Assembly: GCA_009767595.1 (NCBI GenBank)
Contig: VSDK01026285.1
Coordinates: 71,107-135,106, forward strand
DNA length: 64,000 nt
Origin: Symbiodinium kawagutii
Lineage: Eukaryota; Sar; Dinophyceae; Suessiales; Symbiodiniaceae
Direction: 5' to 3'
Position numbers and translations under genes: made by a program. Numbering within the stretch: position 1 is the first letter of the stretch; each line of letters opens with the position of its first letter. This document shows, in pieces, positions 23,173 to 36,300 of this stretch. The notes beneath the pieces were generated by a model. The model ran no database searches. It saw only the letters and a program-made list of their open reading frames with translations, and was not told where the DNA came from.

Positions 23173-23792
23173 ATGCTGACTCTTTGTAGCCGTTATTGCC
23201 TAGATAGGGACCCCAACCAAAAGATCATTCTCCTGGCGAAGTGTTACCCGCGGAGCTGGGAACGCTAGTGCCATAATCGCAGACGCCGCGAGATGGGCTG
23301 GTTGTGCGGTTCATCCTTACTACCATCTAATCTAATCAAACATAGCGATGGAAAATCACCGTTCCCAATAGGTAGAAATCCAGCAACCATCAGCAACCAA
23401 ATGAATTCAGCTCTACCGTGGAATCTCCCTGGCCTCCATCAGATGCGCAACGATTCCAAGTTGTTGAGCACCCTTCCGACCCATCGGAATTTCTGAAACT
23501 TTGTGTCCCATTCCCAGCTGCACCGTTGTCATTCCAACTGCCATACCTGAGGACCCAGCCAGAGCACTAGTAGCGAGGTGCAGCCTGGGTTGCAATGAAC
23601 CTGTCTGAAGTGTGGCGGTGGCAAGTAGCAATCCATTCTGCAAAAACAAAAAGAAAAAGAAGAAGGTTCTTCTCATCGTCAAATTCGGAGATAGCTTTTG
23701 TGGGACGAGACATCTGCTACAGTCTCGGGGAGAACCGCCTTCCGCGACCCTTGAGATCCCTTGGAAAAGTCTTTCACCCCCTGACCCCTGAG

Positions 23793-23882
23793 GTTGGGGT
23801 TGCCCCTGAGGCTGTGCCCCAAGCTGCAACATCGGCAGCATCGGCAGCGCAGCGGGAAGAGTCTGAGTCGAAGCCCAAGTGA
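23793..23882 (+). CDS. Gene C: candidate terminal exon, Ala/Glu-rich C-terminus
   Basis: AG|G acceptor at 23791-23793, then 29 codons beginning VGVAPEAVPQAATSAASAAQ and ending ESKPK, with stop TGA at 23880-23882. Low-complexity Ala/Ser/Glu tails of this kind are common protein ends. Assignment to gene C is by position only. Confidence 0.4.
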   Translation, partial: VGVAPEAVPQAATSAASAAQREESESKPK

Positions 23883-25740
23883 GCCATGAAGCGCTGCGGT
23901 CAGTAAGCTGTTTCAATGTTTGTATGTACCAGAACTGGTAGTTGCCCCAGTTCTAAACCAACTTCTTAGCTAGGGGGGCCCACATTGTGTATATATGGGT
24001 TCCATATGGTTTGCAGTCAGTCACTGATGGATTTTGGGGGACAACGAAGACACATCGGGAACAAATTCGAAAGATTGATTGTGAACATGGGGTCATATGG
24101 CATTGTAGTGGATTATCCGCTTTTTAGTAACATTTGGTAGTCTTACCGCACTCATCATGGGAATAGCTATTCACACCACTTTGCCCACTTCATCGATAAA
24201 TTCTGTCCTCGTACTTTTTCCTCTTTACCTGATACCCCAAACGGCCAGAAATTGCCATGGTTGCTTCCGGAGACGAGTGACGATGCATAGTTCTTTTGGG
24301 GAATCCATTCTTTCCAGAAGACCGGCTAGCCTGAGTAATTCGTTACTTTGGCGGATCATTTTTTCTCATGGTTCCATTGATTTTTAGTATTCTGGGCAAT
24401 TGATCCAGCTGTCATTCTCGTCTGAGGACTAGCCAGGCCGAGGCCAGGGTCGTGCCGCTGTGTGACCATGTGTCACCTGAGTGTTATGCGTTGGTTGGAA
24501 ATCGTATCGCTTCTCCCATGTTTTGCTTGTCCGAAAATTTGGTGCTACACAGTTCAGCGTCGTGGGTATTTGTGGTGGTTAATCGGTTTTGATGCTTCAC
24601 ATTCTTCAACTTCCTGGGATTGTAGCGGATTTGTTTGGGTTGACCCACCGGTGGTGACTTCATGACAGTATCGCAGCTGGTGATCGTATGCTGGTGTTGG
24701 TTAATGCTGACCTCGCGCGCCAGGTGGACTTGACCTTCAATGGAGAACCAATGGAGTCCTTCTGAGATCGCCAAAGGATGCGAGAACATGCGAGAACCGC
24801 ACATTTCGCATGCATGAATGGAGAAGCCGAAACCATGGGGCAAGAAACCACTTTCCAGCAAGATCTCAAACAACCTACAACATTGATGCAAAAAGCGAAA
24901 GCAGCAGCGATTGTTTGCGAAAAAGTCTGCAGCAGTTCGGTGGTGGTGGTGGCGGCATTGAATTCTCACACATCAAAGAGTGTCTGGGCATGAGAGTTGT
25001 TCGAACGCTCTCTTGGGCAGAGCCATCCTAGGTCAGGTATACCGGTCCCCAAAATCACTCGTTTTCCAACTACAAAATGATCATTGCATTAGGGGTACCT
25101 CCACATGTACCCAACATGTACTGGTCACCATCAACTGCGAAACAATGATCCACCGAGTTGAACTGAGCAGAATTCAAAAACACTTTGCTGTTGCTCAAGC
25201 TTTGGCCTCAACACTGGGGACTTGCCACGAGAAATGGACTCGCGCGCAGATCTTTCCCTTTCCCAACAAGAAGTTCTCCTTCAACCTCACTCACATCCTG
25301 CTCTTTGCCATCCTGATTTCGTGAGGGCATCCCAGACTGCCGAAAGCAGGGCCAAAAGACAGACCGAAAGCGTTGTTGACTGATTTGTATGATGGGTTCA
25401 TTGTTCGGCTATCCCTCTTACTCGTGGCTATTGGTGATTATTAGGCCTTGGTGATTTATTGAATGTTAAGAGTGGCATCACATGAGTGCGCTTAGCTCTT
25501 GATACATTATGCTAACTGCCACAGTTTCCAGATTCAGGACTAATTTTGTTCATGATTGTTTTGCAACAATATATATATATATACAGATATATTGCTACTT
25601 TATTTATCACTATTATTGTTGTTATTATTGCTGAGTATTGTCAATGTATTATTGTTGGTACTACTATCACTGTGGTTATTAGTATGGCTGATGCTTTTTG
25701 GTTCTTATTGCTATTGCTATATTGCTATGACTAATACGCT

Positions 25741-25835
25741 GGTTTCTCAAAGTAGGGGTACCCCTAAATCATTCACTTTATCGATCGTTTCTAGTAATAC
25801 GCCAACCATTTTCAAGGGTACCCCTATCTTCGTGT
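25741..25835. mobile_element. MITE-like element, family 1 (clear copy)
   Basis: GGTTTCTCAAAGTAGGGGTA, then CCCCTAAATCATTCAC; centre GATCGTTTCTAGTAATACGC; right part CCAACCATTTTCAAGGGTAC, then CCCTAT. The right end is decayed. Confidence 0.5.
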
Positions 25836-26461
25836 CATTTCAGCGTTGTCACATGCGACCTGCCGCGGTCCAGCATTCTGCCTCGCCCCAGGTTGTTGGC
25901 CATGACCCACCATCCAGCACAGGCGCGGGGTGCGGAACATAAAGTCCGTAGTTTGGGTGAACCATCAACAAACATATGCACATCACATGAGATAAAGAAT
26001 GATAGAGAAATGAAATAGATAAACAAATAAACAGATAACTTCATAAATGAAATAGCTTTACAAAAAAGTAAATGAATATAAATGAATCAAAAAACAGAAA
26101 ACTTTCACCCTAGTGATAGATGACATGAGATTACACGGTGGCTCGCTGGAGTGCCGGCCCTTGACGCCAGGACGCCTTGCAGACTGAGGCGGAAAAGAGC
26201 ATCAAGAAGGTGTGGAGCCGCGTGCAGTCTGGGTTACACTGCAGGGAACCAGGTGATTTTGAGTGGTTTACCAGGTGATTCAAATGTGTTTGTAGTGATT
26301 TTTGATGGTTTCGAGTGGCTTTGATGGGGCGAGATGATGGTTAAACAATCCAAGTGGTGTAAACATTCGGTGTAAACTAGGTGTACACAAGCCCAGTATG
26401 TGCTTAACATGAGTGTAATGGTATGGTGGATGAACATGGAGATGTCAGATGAATTCGTTGA

Positions 26462-26899
26462 GTGAACAAAATCCTTTGGCCAACTGCTAAGCAAGCCCAA
26501 GAACCCATGCAAATCTGGTCATTTCCCAAATTGGGGGCAATAATTATCACCCTGCTGGAGTTGCTCACAGCTTCTGTCTGGATCCTGACTGTGATCCTGA
26601 TTTGCATCGCTCTTGAAGCCAGTGCTTGGCAGATGAGTTCAGATGGGTCAGAAATCCTGCAAAGGTTTGTGCGAGGTTTGCAGATGAGGGAAGACGTAGG
26701 GCCAAAGGGGCACCTGGAGATACATAGGCAGACTAAGCTTCTGACACAAATTACTGGAACAGCTGTAAAGTACCATCGAGCATGTAAATCACCACAGTTT
26801 GTTCGCGCTCTAGTGGCATCCCAGGCAGAGAAGAAGGAGAAGGAGAAGGACCACCTTTGGACTGGCTGGTTGAATCGGTCATGTATGGCTGTGTGGTAG
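26462..26899 (+). CDS. Possible coding region with one membrane-like segment
   Basis: This 145-codon frame is one of the few longer ones not made of repeats. It contains a hydrophobic stretch (IIITLLELLTASVWILTVIL and on), then a polar part with QAEKKEKEKD near the end. The opposite strand carries an even longer open frame over the same bases, and there is no splice or homology support. I rate it as a possibility only. It could contain one real exon around 26560-26670. Confidence 0.2.
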   Translation: MNKILWPTAKQAQEPMQIWSFPKLGAIIITLLELLTASVWILTVILICIALEASAWQMSSDGSEILQRFVRGLQMREDVGPKGHLEIHRQTKLLTQITGTAVKYHRACKSPQFVRALVASQAEKKEKEKDHLWTGWLNRSCMAVW

Positions 26900-27142
26900 T
26901 AACAAGTGGCCATTGAATTGGTGAGGAGCAAGTTCAGTGAGTGCCACCCAAAATCCAAATGGAAGAATCCCCATTGCGATAGTATGTATTACTACGTTCA
27001 ATCCCAAACCTAAGGGCTTTTGAATCCAAGATTGAGATTATTCACCTTGCCTCCGCACAGCATGGACAGTGCTGGTGCCACTTCCCCTTTCACTGCCGCT
27101 ACTAGCACCACCAGAATCACCGCCGCCGCTGCCGCTATCAGC

Positions 27143-27144
27143 TG

Positions 27145-27233
<89 letters not shown>

Positions 27234-27279
27234 CCACCACTACCATCATCATCATCATCATCATCATCATCACCACCAC

Positions 27280-27312
<33 letters not shown>

Positions 27313-27648
27313 GACCACCACTACCATCATCATCATCATCATCATCAGCATCATCATCATCATCATCATCAGCATCATCATCATCATCATCATCAGCATC
27401 ATCATCATCATCATCATCAGCATCATCATCATCATCATCATCAGCATCATCATCATCATCATCATCAGCATCATCATCATCATCATCATCAGCATCATCA
27501 TCATCATCATCATCAGCATCATCATCATCATCATCATCAGCATCATCATCATCATCATCATCAGCATCATCATCATCATCATCATCACCATCACCATCAG
27601 CATCATCGTCATCGTCATCGTCATCGTCATCATCATCATCATCATGAT
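27143..27648. repeat. Long (CAT)n array with a 24-bp higher-order repeat
   Basis: About 500 bp of CAT units. In the 3' half, every eighth unit is CAG, giving about ten copies of a 24-bp period. The 5' half has CAC interruptions, and the 3' end has CGT interruptions. Frames across it give poly-Ile/Ser, poly-Asp and poly-Met peptides and are not genes. Confidence 0.95.
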
Positions 27649-29651
27649 GTTCATTGTCAACAGCATCCCGTTTGCCAGACCAATCACTAGCAAAAAACTC
27701 ATCATTTTTTTGTATAGCATCACCGTCATTCATCGAATTATCATTTTCACCAGCCATCAGTCATTAATCACCAGTCATTCATCATTGATCATCAATCGTT
27801 GATCACTAATCATGAATCATTATCACCTTCATCAACTATCAATCATTATCATGACCTTGGTCATTGTCACTATCATTGTGGTCATCATCTCATTATGCTG
27901 CGAGGCCAGCAAGGCAGAATGAGCAGCCGAAGAGCGGCGTTCGTTGGATAGGAAGCAGGCAATGGCGAGAATCACTGCGGAACTGTGACATCAATTCGGC
28001 TTGTTTTGCCTTAGGTAATCTATTGTTTGGTCTTACAGGACGGATTGACTTGATGATCTTGATTCCGGTCGGAATGTTTATTTAGCCTTTTGTAATCTAA
28101 ATGATCAAAAGACACATGAAATGTCATGTACTCATAGGCTTACGCACAGGTTTGAAACATCTCTGTAAGATTGAGGATTCATGTGCGCCTGAGTCCCAAA
28201 TCGGGGCCACGTGCTGCATCACGCGTCACTGGGGCTCCCGAAGATAACGAGACAGGGCGAGCGCTCGCCTAGAAAATAGCAAACTGGATGAACGTCCGGT
28301 GACATCCGGCTGGGTAAGTGCTTCAGTGACTGAAAGTGGTATGGGTTCCCAGTTATTGTTGTTTTCATATGGTATATAGCAAATCCCCAAGTGCAGTTGC
28401 AAGAAAGGATTTCTTTTTGCCACTTTTGGGGTCTTTCTTAAGCAGCTCCATGGTCCGGTGTGCTTCACACAACTGCGACTTTTGCAGAGGATCGTCGGTC
28501 AGTAGCTTGTGGGTACCCTCCCGTCCCAGGTGAAGTGGTGATTGTAAAGCCTGGGAAACGACCATTTGGGGATACATCATTGGTGCCTATCGCAGCTTTT
28601 TGATTTGGCAATCTTGGGAATCACCAACCTGCAAAGATGAAGTTACAGTGCATGCCAGCATGGCTAAAGAACATGGAATTGTCTTGGGAAACACATGGAG
28701 TAGTCTTGTTTTTTTTTTTTTTCCGGGAGAATGTATGCTATGAGCCTCATATTCTCGTCTGCAGCTGCGTTTGGCTTCGAATACACTGAGGGTGTAGCAG
28801 GGTAGCAGCTGGTAGCATTAAGTCTGAAGCTTGGCCTGGCAGCTGCACGTGTGCGCCATTGTGACCTGTCAGTTGAAGTCTGCGCAGTGTGGAGCTGTTT
28901 GGAAGAGCACCTTTTCTCCGTGGAACCGTCCTCACAGTTGCAGGTTCAAAGTAGGTCACCACCTGTCTCCAAGTAGGTACTGTAGTGGTTTGTGGCAGTT
29001 GGGTCATTGTTGGCCTCTTAATTCCTACACGTTATCAAGTACTATATGATTTTGTGACGCACTATGGTTCATATTTCCTGGGCAACGCACCACTGATTGG
29101 TTGTGCAGTTTGGCAACAGGAGCCACACTCGACGCTGCGCAGTCGACATCGGCTCAAGCCAAGTAGTTCGTGCTGCGGATCGCAGCGCACTCGCCAAAAG
29201 CCGCCACCAACTACCAGGTTTCTGCAACTTCCGGAAAAATGAAGATGGCTGGGGAAACGAAACTTGGTATGCGGTGTCGAAATCACAAGCAAAGATGGGC
29301 AGTTCATATCTCCACAGGTGATGGGTAGTTCTCCGCCTTCCTTTTAAAATGTGAAGATCAGGGATATCTTGTGGCCACTCAGATGGCTCAAGTACTGCCA
29401 GCTCAGTATGACCAATAGCTAAGCCGGCAATCTCTCTTCAAAAGCTTTCATTACCACGGCTGTGACTCCCCTTGTGGTGCTTGAGCTACTTTTTATGTAT
29501 CAGTCACTGTTGAATGAAGAATTTGTTCGCTGGGTCAGATAAACCAGTCGATGTTTTTTTTTAATCTCAACATTCCTGTACCATTCTATGTTGGGACTTA
29601 GGCAGTGAAAAAAGTCACTTGATTGGAATGATGACAACCATCCCTCTGCAC

Positions 29652-29653
29652 AG
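29652..29653 (+). promoter_or_regulatory. Probable trans-splice acceptor of the eL15 mRNA
   Basis: Pyrimidine-rich CCATCCCTCTGCACAG ends nine bases before the eL15 start codon (AG|GGAGAAATC-ATG). Trans-splicing of the dinoflagellate spliced leader here would give a very short 5' leader. Inference from position. Confidence 0.4.
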
Positions 29654-29662
29654 GGAGAAATC

Positions 29663-32600
29663 ATGGGCGCCTACAAGTATTTGGAGGAGATGTGGAGGAA
29701 GAAGCAATCTGAGTCTTGGCGTGAGTTATTTGTAGTGGAAGGGAATGTTCGAATCTGACCGATCAAGATCTACTTTCCTCAGAAATGTTGTTCATCATGA
29801 TTCAAGAGTGGCTCGTGATTCATGATGTTTTATAGTGTTTGACTAATGGTCACCGATGGCTAGTGGTACGCGCAACACTAAGGGAGAATTGCCAAAGAAA
29901 ACGAGCTGGGTTTTATCCAGAAAGGGTTTTGTACCACAGAATCTGCTCTCGCGCCGGTTGCCGATCGGGTAGGGTGGTGGCTGTTGAGGATTGACCAACG
30001 GAGAGAATAGCATCCGTTGCCTGGTTCGATACCCCTGGCTTCTGGATTGGGATCGTTATATCTCGGTCAATCCGTATGGGATTGGATTCAAGAGCTCAGG
30101 TACTGTTGATGCTTGCAGCAAGGAGTTGATACGAGCCATTTGAAATATCAAGTTTTGCGTAAGTGGCCGCATCTTGGGATAAGCTTTGGTCAACCAAGCT
30201 GGAGGAATTTCTTTGTTGTTGTATCTTGTCAATTCATACAATATCCTTTGATTGTGATTATACTCCTAGAACATGCATGATTTTTATTGATTGACTATTG
30301 ACTACGATGCATGGTCTGCAATGTGATAATAAGAGTCAACGATGTCTTCCATCTAAATATACTTGTTCGCTAGTGAATTAGAGCTAATTGACATTCCGCT
30401 TCTTTCATCATCACCATCATCACCATCATCACCATCATCACCATCATCATCATCATCATCAACAACAACCAGTTCTGTCTATCAACCATTGACATGACCT
30501 GCATTTGATTCTAATCTTTGTACCCCAAGTCTTGGTTATATTGGTTGATACAACATGGTTGTACTGGAAAACCACAATGAATATTCATATCCCATTAGTA
30601 CTGGTTAGTTTTACCCATGATAATTGCATGCAACTTAATGATACCCATCTTTTTTCCGCTGGTAATTGGTTGGTTGACCCCGGGACTTGGTGAAGCCGGG
30701 CCCGTGTTGGGTTAACAGTCACCCTCCAGTTGTGAAAATCACTGCGACACAGGATGTGATGCGTTTCCTGGCCCGTATGCGAAACTGGGAGTTTCGTCAG
30801 TTGCCACTCGGCGCGCCGGTGACGGCTACCGGCTAGTGAGCAGCTGGTGGCGACATCTGGCAGCGACATCTGGCAGCGATGTGCACCGACAGTTTTGATT
30901 CGTCACTAATGTGGCTCCAGTACTGGGTGTGTTTAGCGATGATGTACACTCTGAAAGTCGTTGCCGCTGAAATAATGGTTTTGGCAATGTAGATGAATGG
31001 ATGGACTGACCTTATTACATCCAACGGACTGCATGCCTTTTCTGTTTTGCATATACTTTTCTCCGAAAGAGGCATTGGAACGGACAGGAAGAGGTGGCAA
31101 AATTGGGCAGGACTTTGATTTAGTATTTGTTTGAGATCAGGTACTTTGGAGTACACTGAATCTACTTGGGTGTGGTCTGAATCCCTTGAAGGTTCTACTC
31201 TGTAGGTTGGTGCAGCAGATGTTTCTACTTGGATGCGCTTCGTTGATGTGGTCACTGCGATGGTTTAGGTGTCCCAACCTGTAGATTCACCATCCCCAGC
31301 TGCACAGCTGCGGTGGACAAGGGATTGAAAGGGAGCGCCTGTGCCTCTCAGGGGTAGAAAAAGATGTGTTTCATATGTTTCATGTAGTATGAAAACTATT
31401 TACATGGGCAGAAAAATGTATGTTTCATATTTTTTTACATGATTTACTGATGTACAATTATTTTTGTTTTTCTATTGCAGTAGCGAGGTTTTGCAATGAT
31501 GGAAAGAAGGGTGAGAGGTGGTGAGTCTTTCCACCACATATGATATCGATCTAACAGTACATTCCTGTACCCCCCCAAAAATCAATGTAGTGCACGTAAA
31601 CATATATTGTGCATTCTAACTGAACTTGTTGTGCATGTATGTATGCGCATGGTGATGTCCCTAGGCCCCCCTTTAAATGCACATGCACAGAAACCTACGC
31701 GGGGCGCGAACACATACAAACGCGTGCGCACACACTTACATGTACAGGTGCCGGCAAAATTACTGGTTCCCCTATCATTAACCAGGTTGTTTTCCTTATG
31801 AAATTGTGGGTTATGATCCCCCATGAAATTGGTTGGTTAGGTGCTTGACCCATAGCCACATGTGGCTTGTTTGCGTGTGTGGATGGCTAATTATTTGCTC
31901 TGCATCATTGTTGATATTGCAGTGGAGCACATCAAGCTTGACATTGTTACATCGCAGCCACTACTAAATCAAGATACATGACACTGCATCATGTTGTGTG
32001 ACATTACGCACAATTCATTCACGACATGACATTGCACTTTGCTTCATCACTGCTAATCAATGGCATTCTATGACCATCATGTGAAGAGATTGCCCCCTTC
32101 ATTTTGCGCGCTATGCAATTCAAAAAGAGGGTGGTCTACGCTTCGGATGAGTATGTCCAAGAATGGTGTAGTTACTGTTGGCTTCCCTCCAAGCAATGAT
32201 CGGTGGGCGGTCAGGGATTCCCCTCGTCTACGGGTTTGTCAATTGCCCAAAGATCGACGGGTGCCCTTTTCTATAAGCGGCATTCTTGCATGGTGGGGGT
32301 ACTTCTTTATTATGGATATACGATGACCCATGAATCAGATTATGTAATTTGTTTATGTTGGCATGTTCCTATTGTTGCCTGGCCCTCGTTATCCATTATT
32401 CAAAAAAGGACGAGTAACCATCTAGTTACAACCTATTTTGAGGATTGATCGTTCTTGATATGATCTCCAATCGTTTAGGTTATAACTACTGATTATGCCC
32501 TGTTAGCTCTTACTATTTTATTGATTTTGAATCATCTACAGTAGTTGTAGCCATGCTATGCCATGGTTGCCCTGTTTCAGCAGATGGGTCATCTCCATTG

Positions 32601-32983
32601 GTGAAGCTTCTCCAGTCGCAGCTGCTCCAAGGCCAGCGGTTCATCGATGCTCTCGCCCCACCCGTCCCGACAAAGCAAGGAAGGTCGGGTACAAGGCACG
32701 TCAGGGCTAGAGGGGCTACAGGGGCTGACGGAGCTGACTGATGCTCACATATGGTTAGCCATCCAACCCGGTTGGACCCGCTTGTGGGAATTTTGAGTAT
32801 GGAAACCAACCGTTTGCATTTGCCCCTTTTATCGGGAAACTCGCATTCCTGTACTGCATCGCAATGATTATCACATGATCATTTGCATTCTCTGTAATTA
32901 CAAAGCCTGCTATGTTTGTATATGTAAATATGTATATTCACGTATTGATATGTACCTATCGTATATATATATATCTTACACAC

Positions 32984-33047
<64 letters not shown>

Positions 33048-33313
33048 CCACGTTTACATGTATGTACATGCACAGAACCAGGCAGATAGTGGCAGGAGGG
33101 TTCCAATATAATTTTGTTTCTTATTGTTTTGCACCAGCAAGGAGCATGCATAGAGTCACGGTGTTGTGTATTGGCATCTCACCGCATAGCACGCTCGCAA
33201 TATAGACAATAGACTACAGTGACTGGGCACTAGATGGATATTAATCCATGTTTTCTTTCTTTCTTTCTTTCTGTCTTTCTTTCTTTCTTTCTTTCTGTCT
33301 TTCTTTCTTTCTG

Positions 33314-33356
<43 letters not shown>

Positions 33357-36300
33357 GTCTTTCTGTCTTTCCTCTTTCTTTCCTACTTTCTTTCCTTTTG
33401 TATATTCACAAGTACCTCAAACCTAGATGAGGTGTCTATATTCATTGATGTATGTGTGTATGCGAGTACATATGTGTGCGTGCGCATATACGTGTGTGTG
33501 TGCACACGCGCAAGATTCACTGGTTCGGTGCCACGGGCGTACCCTATCCATGTCTTTATACAAAAACAAACCCACACAGACCCACACATACAAATATACA
33601 TGTTGTTTGGAGATATAGCTGGCACAAACTAGAGCCTGAAGCATTCCTTCAATGGATGGAACTCAGTTCAGTTGACGTCCAGGACTTTGCTATTCTTGGG
33701 TTGCAGCTTTACGCATATGAATGGAGGGGTCCATGTATACTATACTGGTACGGAGATTTGGCTATAAATTGAGCTGCCTGCAACGGTCAGTTTGCAACCA
33801 ACTAGGAGCAATAACAGTAGGGATAGAACCAACGACAGCCTGCCATAGTAGTTTCAGGGAGGATCCACCGTTTGTATATAAGGATAATATATATATATAT
33901 ATACATACATACATATATATATATATGTGTATGTCTATATACTATACATGCTACTGATAGAGGGTTTAGACTGCAAAAGTAACAAACTCTGACCAACCAT
34001 CATAGGGGTATGAGCCCTGAATGCAGACATTACTTGATAAATAGATAAAGATATTCTATACATTTGTTTTTTGATTACATATGTACATAGATATATTCAA
34101 ACGTTATAAATATAAATGTATGTATAACTCTATAATATTTGCATGTACGTACATATGCATGTACGTACATATATATATATATACACATCTGAATGGATGT
34201 GTATCCATGTATGTATACATGTGTGAAACGAGAGAAAAGTCTGTCTATATGCATGAACATCTTTCAGACTTCATGTTGGATTGAAAGGAATGAAGCTTGA
34301 TGCTCTCGGCGGCAGGCGAAGCAGGGCTACTGCATCTACCGTGTGCGCGTGAAGCGTGGAGATCGCAAGAAGCGAGTGGCGAGGGTGCCCGGTGGAAGGA
34401 TTGCAACAGATTGAATCGCTGAAGCACATTCGAGGCAAATGATCACTAGACACAAGCATAAATGTATTAAAAATACGTATATATACATATTTAGATAAAC
34501 ATATTCATGTATATATCTTCATATAATTAATTCATATAAATAAATGAATGAATAAATAAATAAATGATTAAATATGTATATATATATATATTTATACATA
34601 CATCTGGATGGCACATAATTCACATAATGTACCTCATCTACCGCACGATTTGGCCATACACTCGTTAACAACTGCTCAACTTCATGGGTGCCAGTTCGGA
34701 AGAAACAAACCCAATACCAGCGTGGTTCGGTTCCGGATTCGCTGAGGCCAAGGGCATCGTGTACGGAAAGCCAACCAACCAGGGCATCAACAAGTGGAAG
34801 GCGGAGCAGCAATGCTCAAACGAGTTCAAAATCTGAGATAAAGAGTGGGTCCTTGCAAGATGTGTAGGTTAGAGAAACTCCTGTCAAAAGCAGAGGTTTG
34901 TAGTTCGCTTGATCTCCAGCAAACTCTATACTGCCTTCCAACTCCCGGAAGTCCAATCTCCAGCTGTGGATCCCTTGCCGCCTGCCAGTCCGTCCGGAAC
35001 TTGCGCAGCATCGCGGAGGAGCGAGTGGGTCGCAAATGTGGAAGCCGGGAACCTCACGTGGGAAGCATCTCTGGCTGCCTGGTTGGTTGGTTGATCGGTT
35101 GGTTCGTTGATTGGTTGGTTGGTTGGTGGGTGGGTGGGTTAGTTGCCTACGGGAAATCAGCATTTGTGATCGCCCCGAAAGCTGTTGGATTGAAGGAGTG
35201 TCACTGGCTCAGCTCAAGGTCCAAGGTCTGCTGCGGAAGTTTGAACGTTCCAGGTCTTTGTAGACAGGGTGACCCTCAGCTCAAAGTGCAACAGACTTTG
35301 AGGATCTTTGAGGATGATACTTTTTACGAAAGATTCAATTCAGTAGCTAATTGAGATTGTCCTGCTCTTTCTTATTTGAGAGGTCACGTATGGAAGCCCA
35401 CGAATGGACCCAGTCCTCCCTTATGTGCAGGGCTATGTTGGTTAGTACTGAAACCGCCGTTATCTCCTGAGGCCTTCGAGTGCTGAATTCCTATTGGGTG
35501 GCACAGGAGAGCTTGACAATGGGAGATATGTGTGAAATCACTTCTCCCTGGTGAACATCCCAACGGGTTCAGAGCCAACATGTTGAGAGCCTCATAACTC
35601 TTCTGTTTCGCTTGGATATTTGGCCTAGTGACTGATCCCCATGTTGGGCAGAGTCATGTTGGATTGTCTTCGGCCGTGGCAACTTGGAAGATGCAGAATC
35701 ATGTCTCCCAGCGGCCGCACAATGGAAATTCCCCTGAGACCAAGAATCAGCTCCTTGAGACACCACTGAGTTTTGGGTCATGTGCAGGCGATCCTTTATG
35801 GCACATTAAGTGCAGATTTCCATTCGGACATGGCTTGCACAAGGACGATGTCCATCCAGGAGTATGATTGCAATAACAATGTTTGGTACTCTGCGCGATT
35901 ATGCATTGTTTATTTTGCCCTATCCATGGATATCAATGGTTGATCTATCTACATGTTCCGATATTGGCGGCACATAATTTGTAAAGGTGATTCATGTCCT
36001 GACCATGTGTTGTACAGACTGAAACTTGCTGACTCAGCTAAACAGCTAAACGTGGCGGAACTGCTTGATCCGCTTGGCAGGATTATTTTTGAAGTTTCCC
36101 ACATATCATCACACTGCGAATGTGTGTTGTGCAATATAGGCGGAGGTGTGATGGCTATGGCTATGGAGATAGTATTAGCAAATTCTTTCCCTTGAATATG
36201 GACGTATATGGAAGTACATGCGCCATTCATTATTAAACGAATTCGTATATTTCCAATATAGACGTATGTCTACATCTAAGTTATGAATGTATGTAAATGC

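Noticed and set aside
27020..27802. Long frames coding poly-Asp, poly-Met or poly-Ile/Ser
   Set aside because: They are translations of the CAT array. No flanking conserved protein or splice support.
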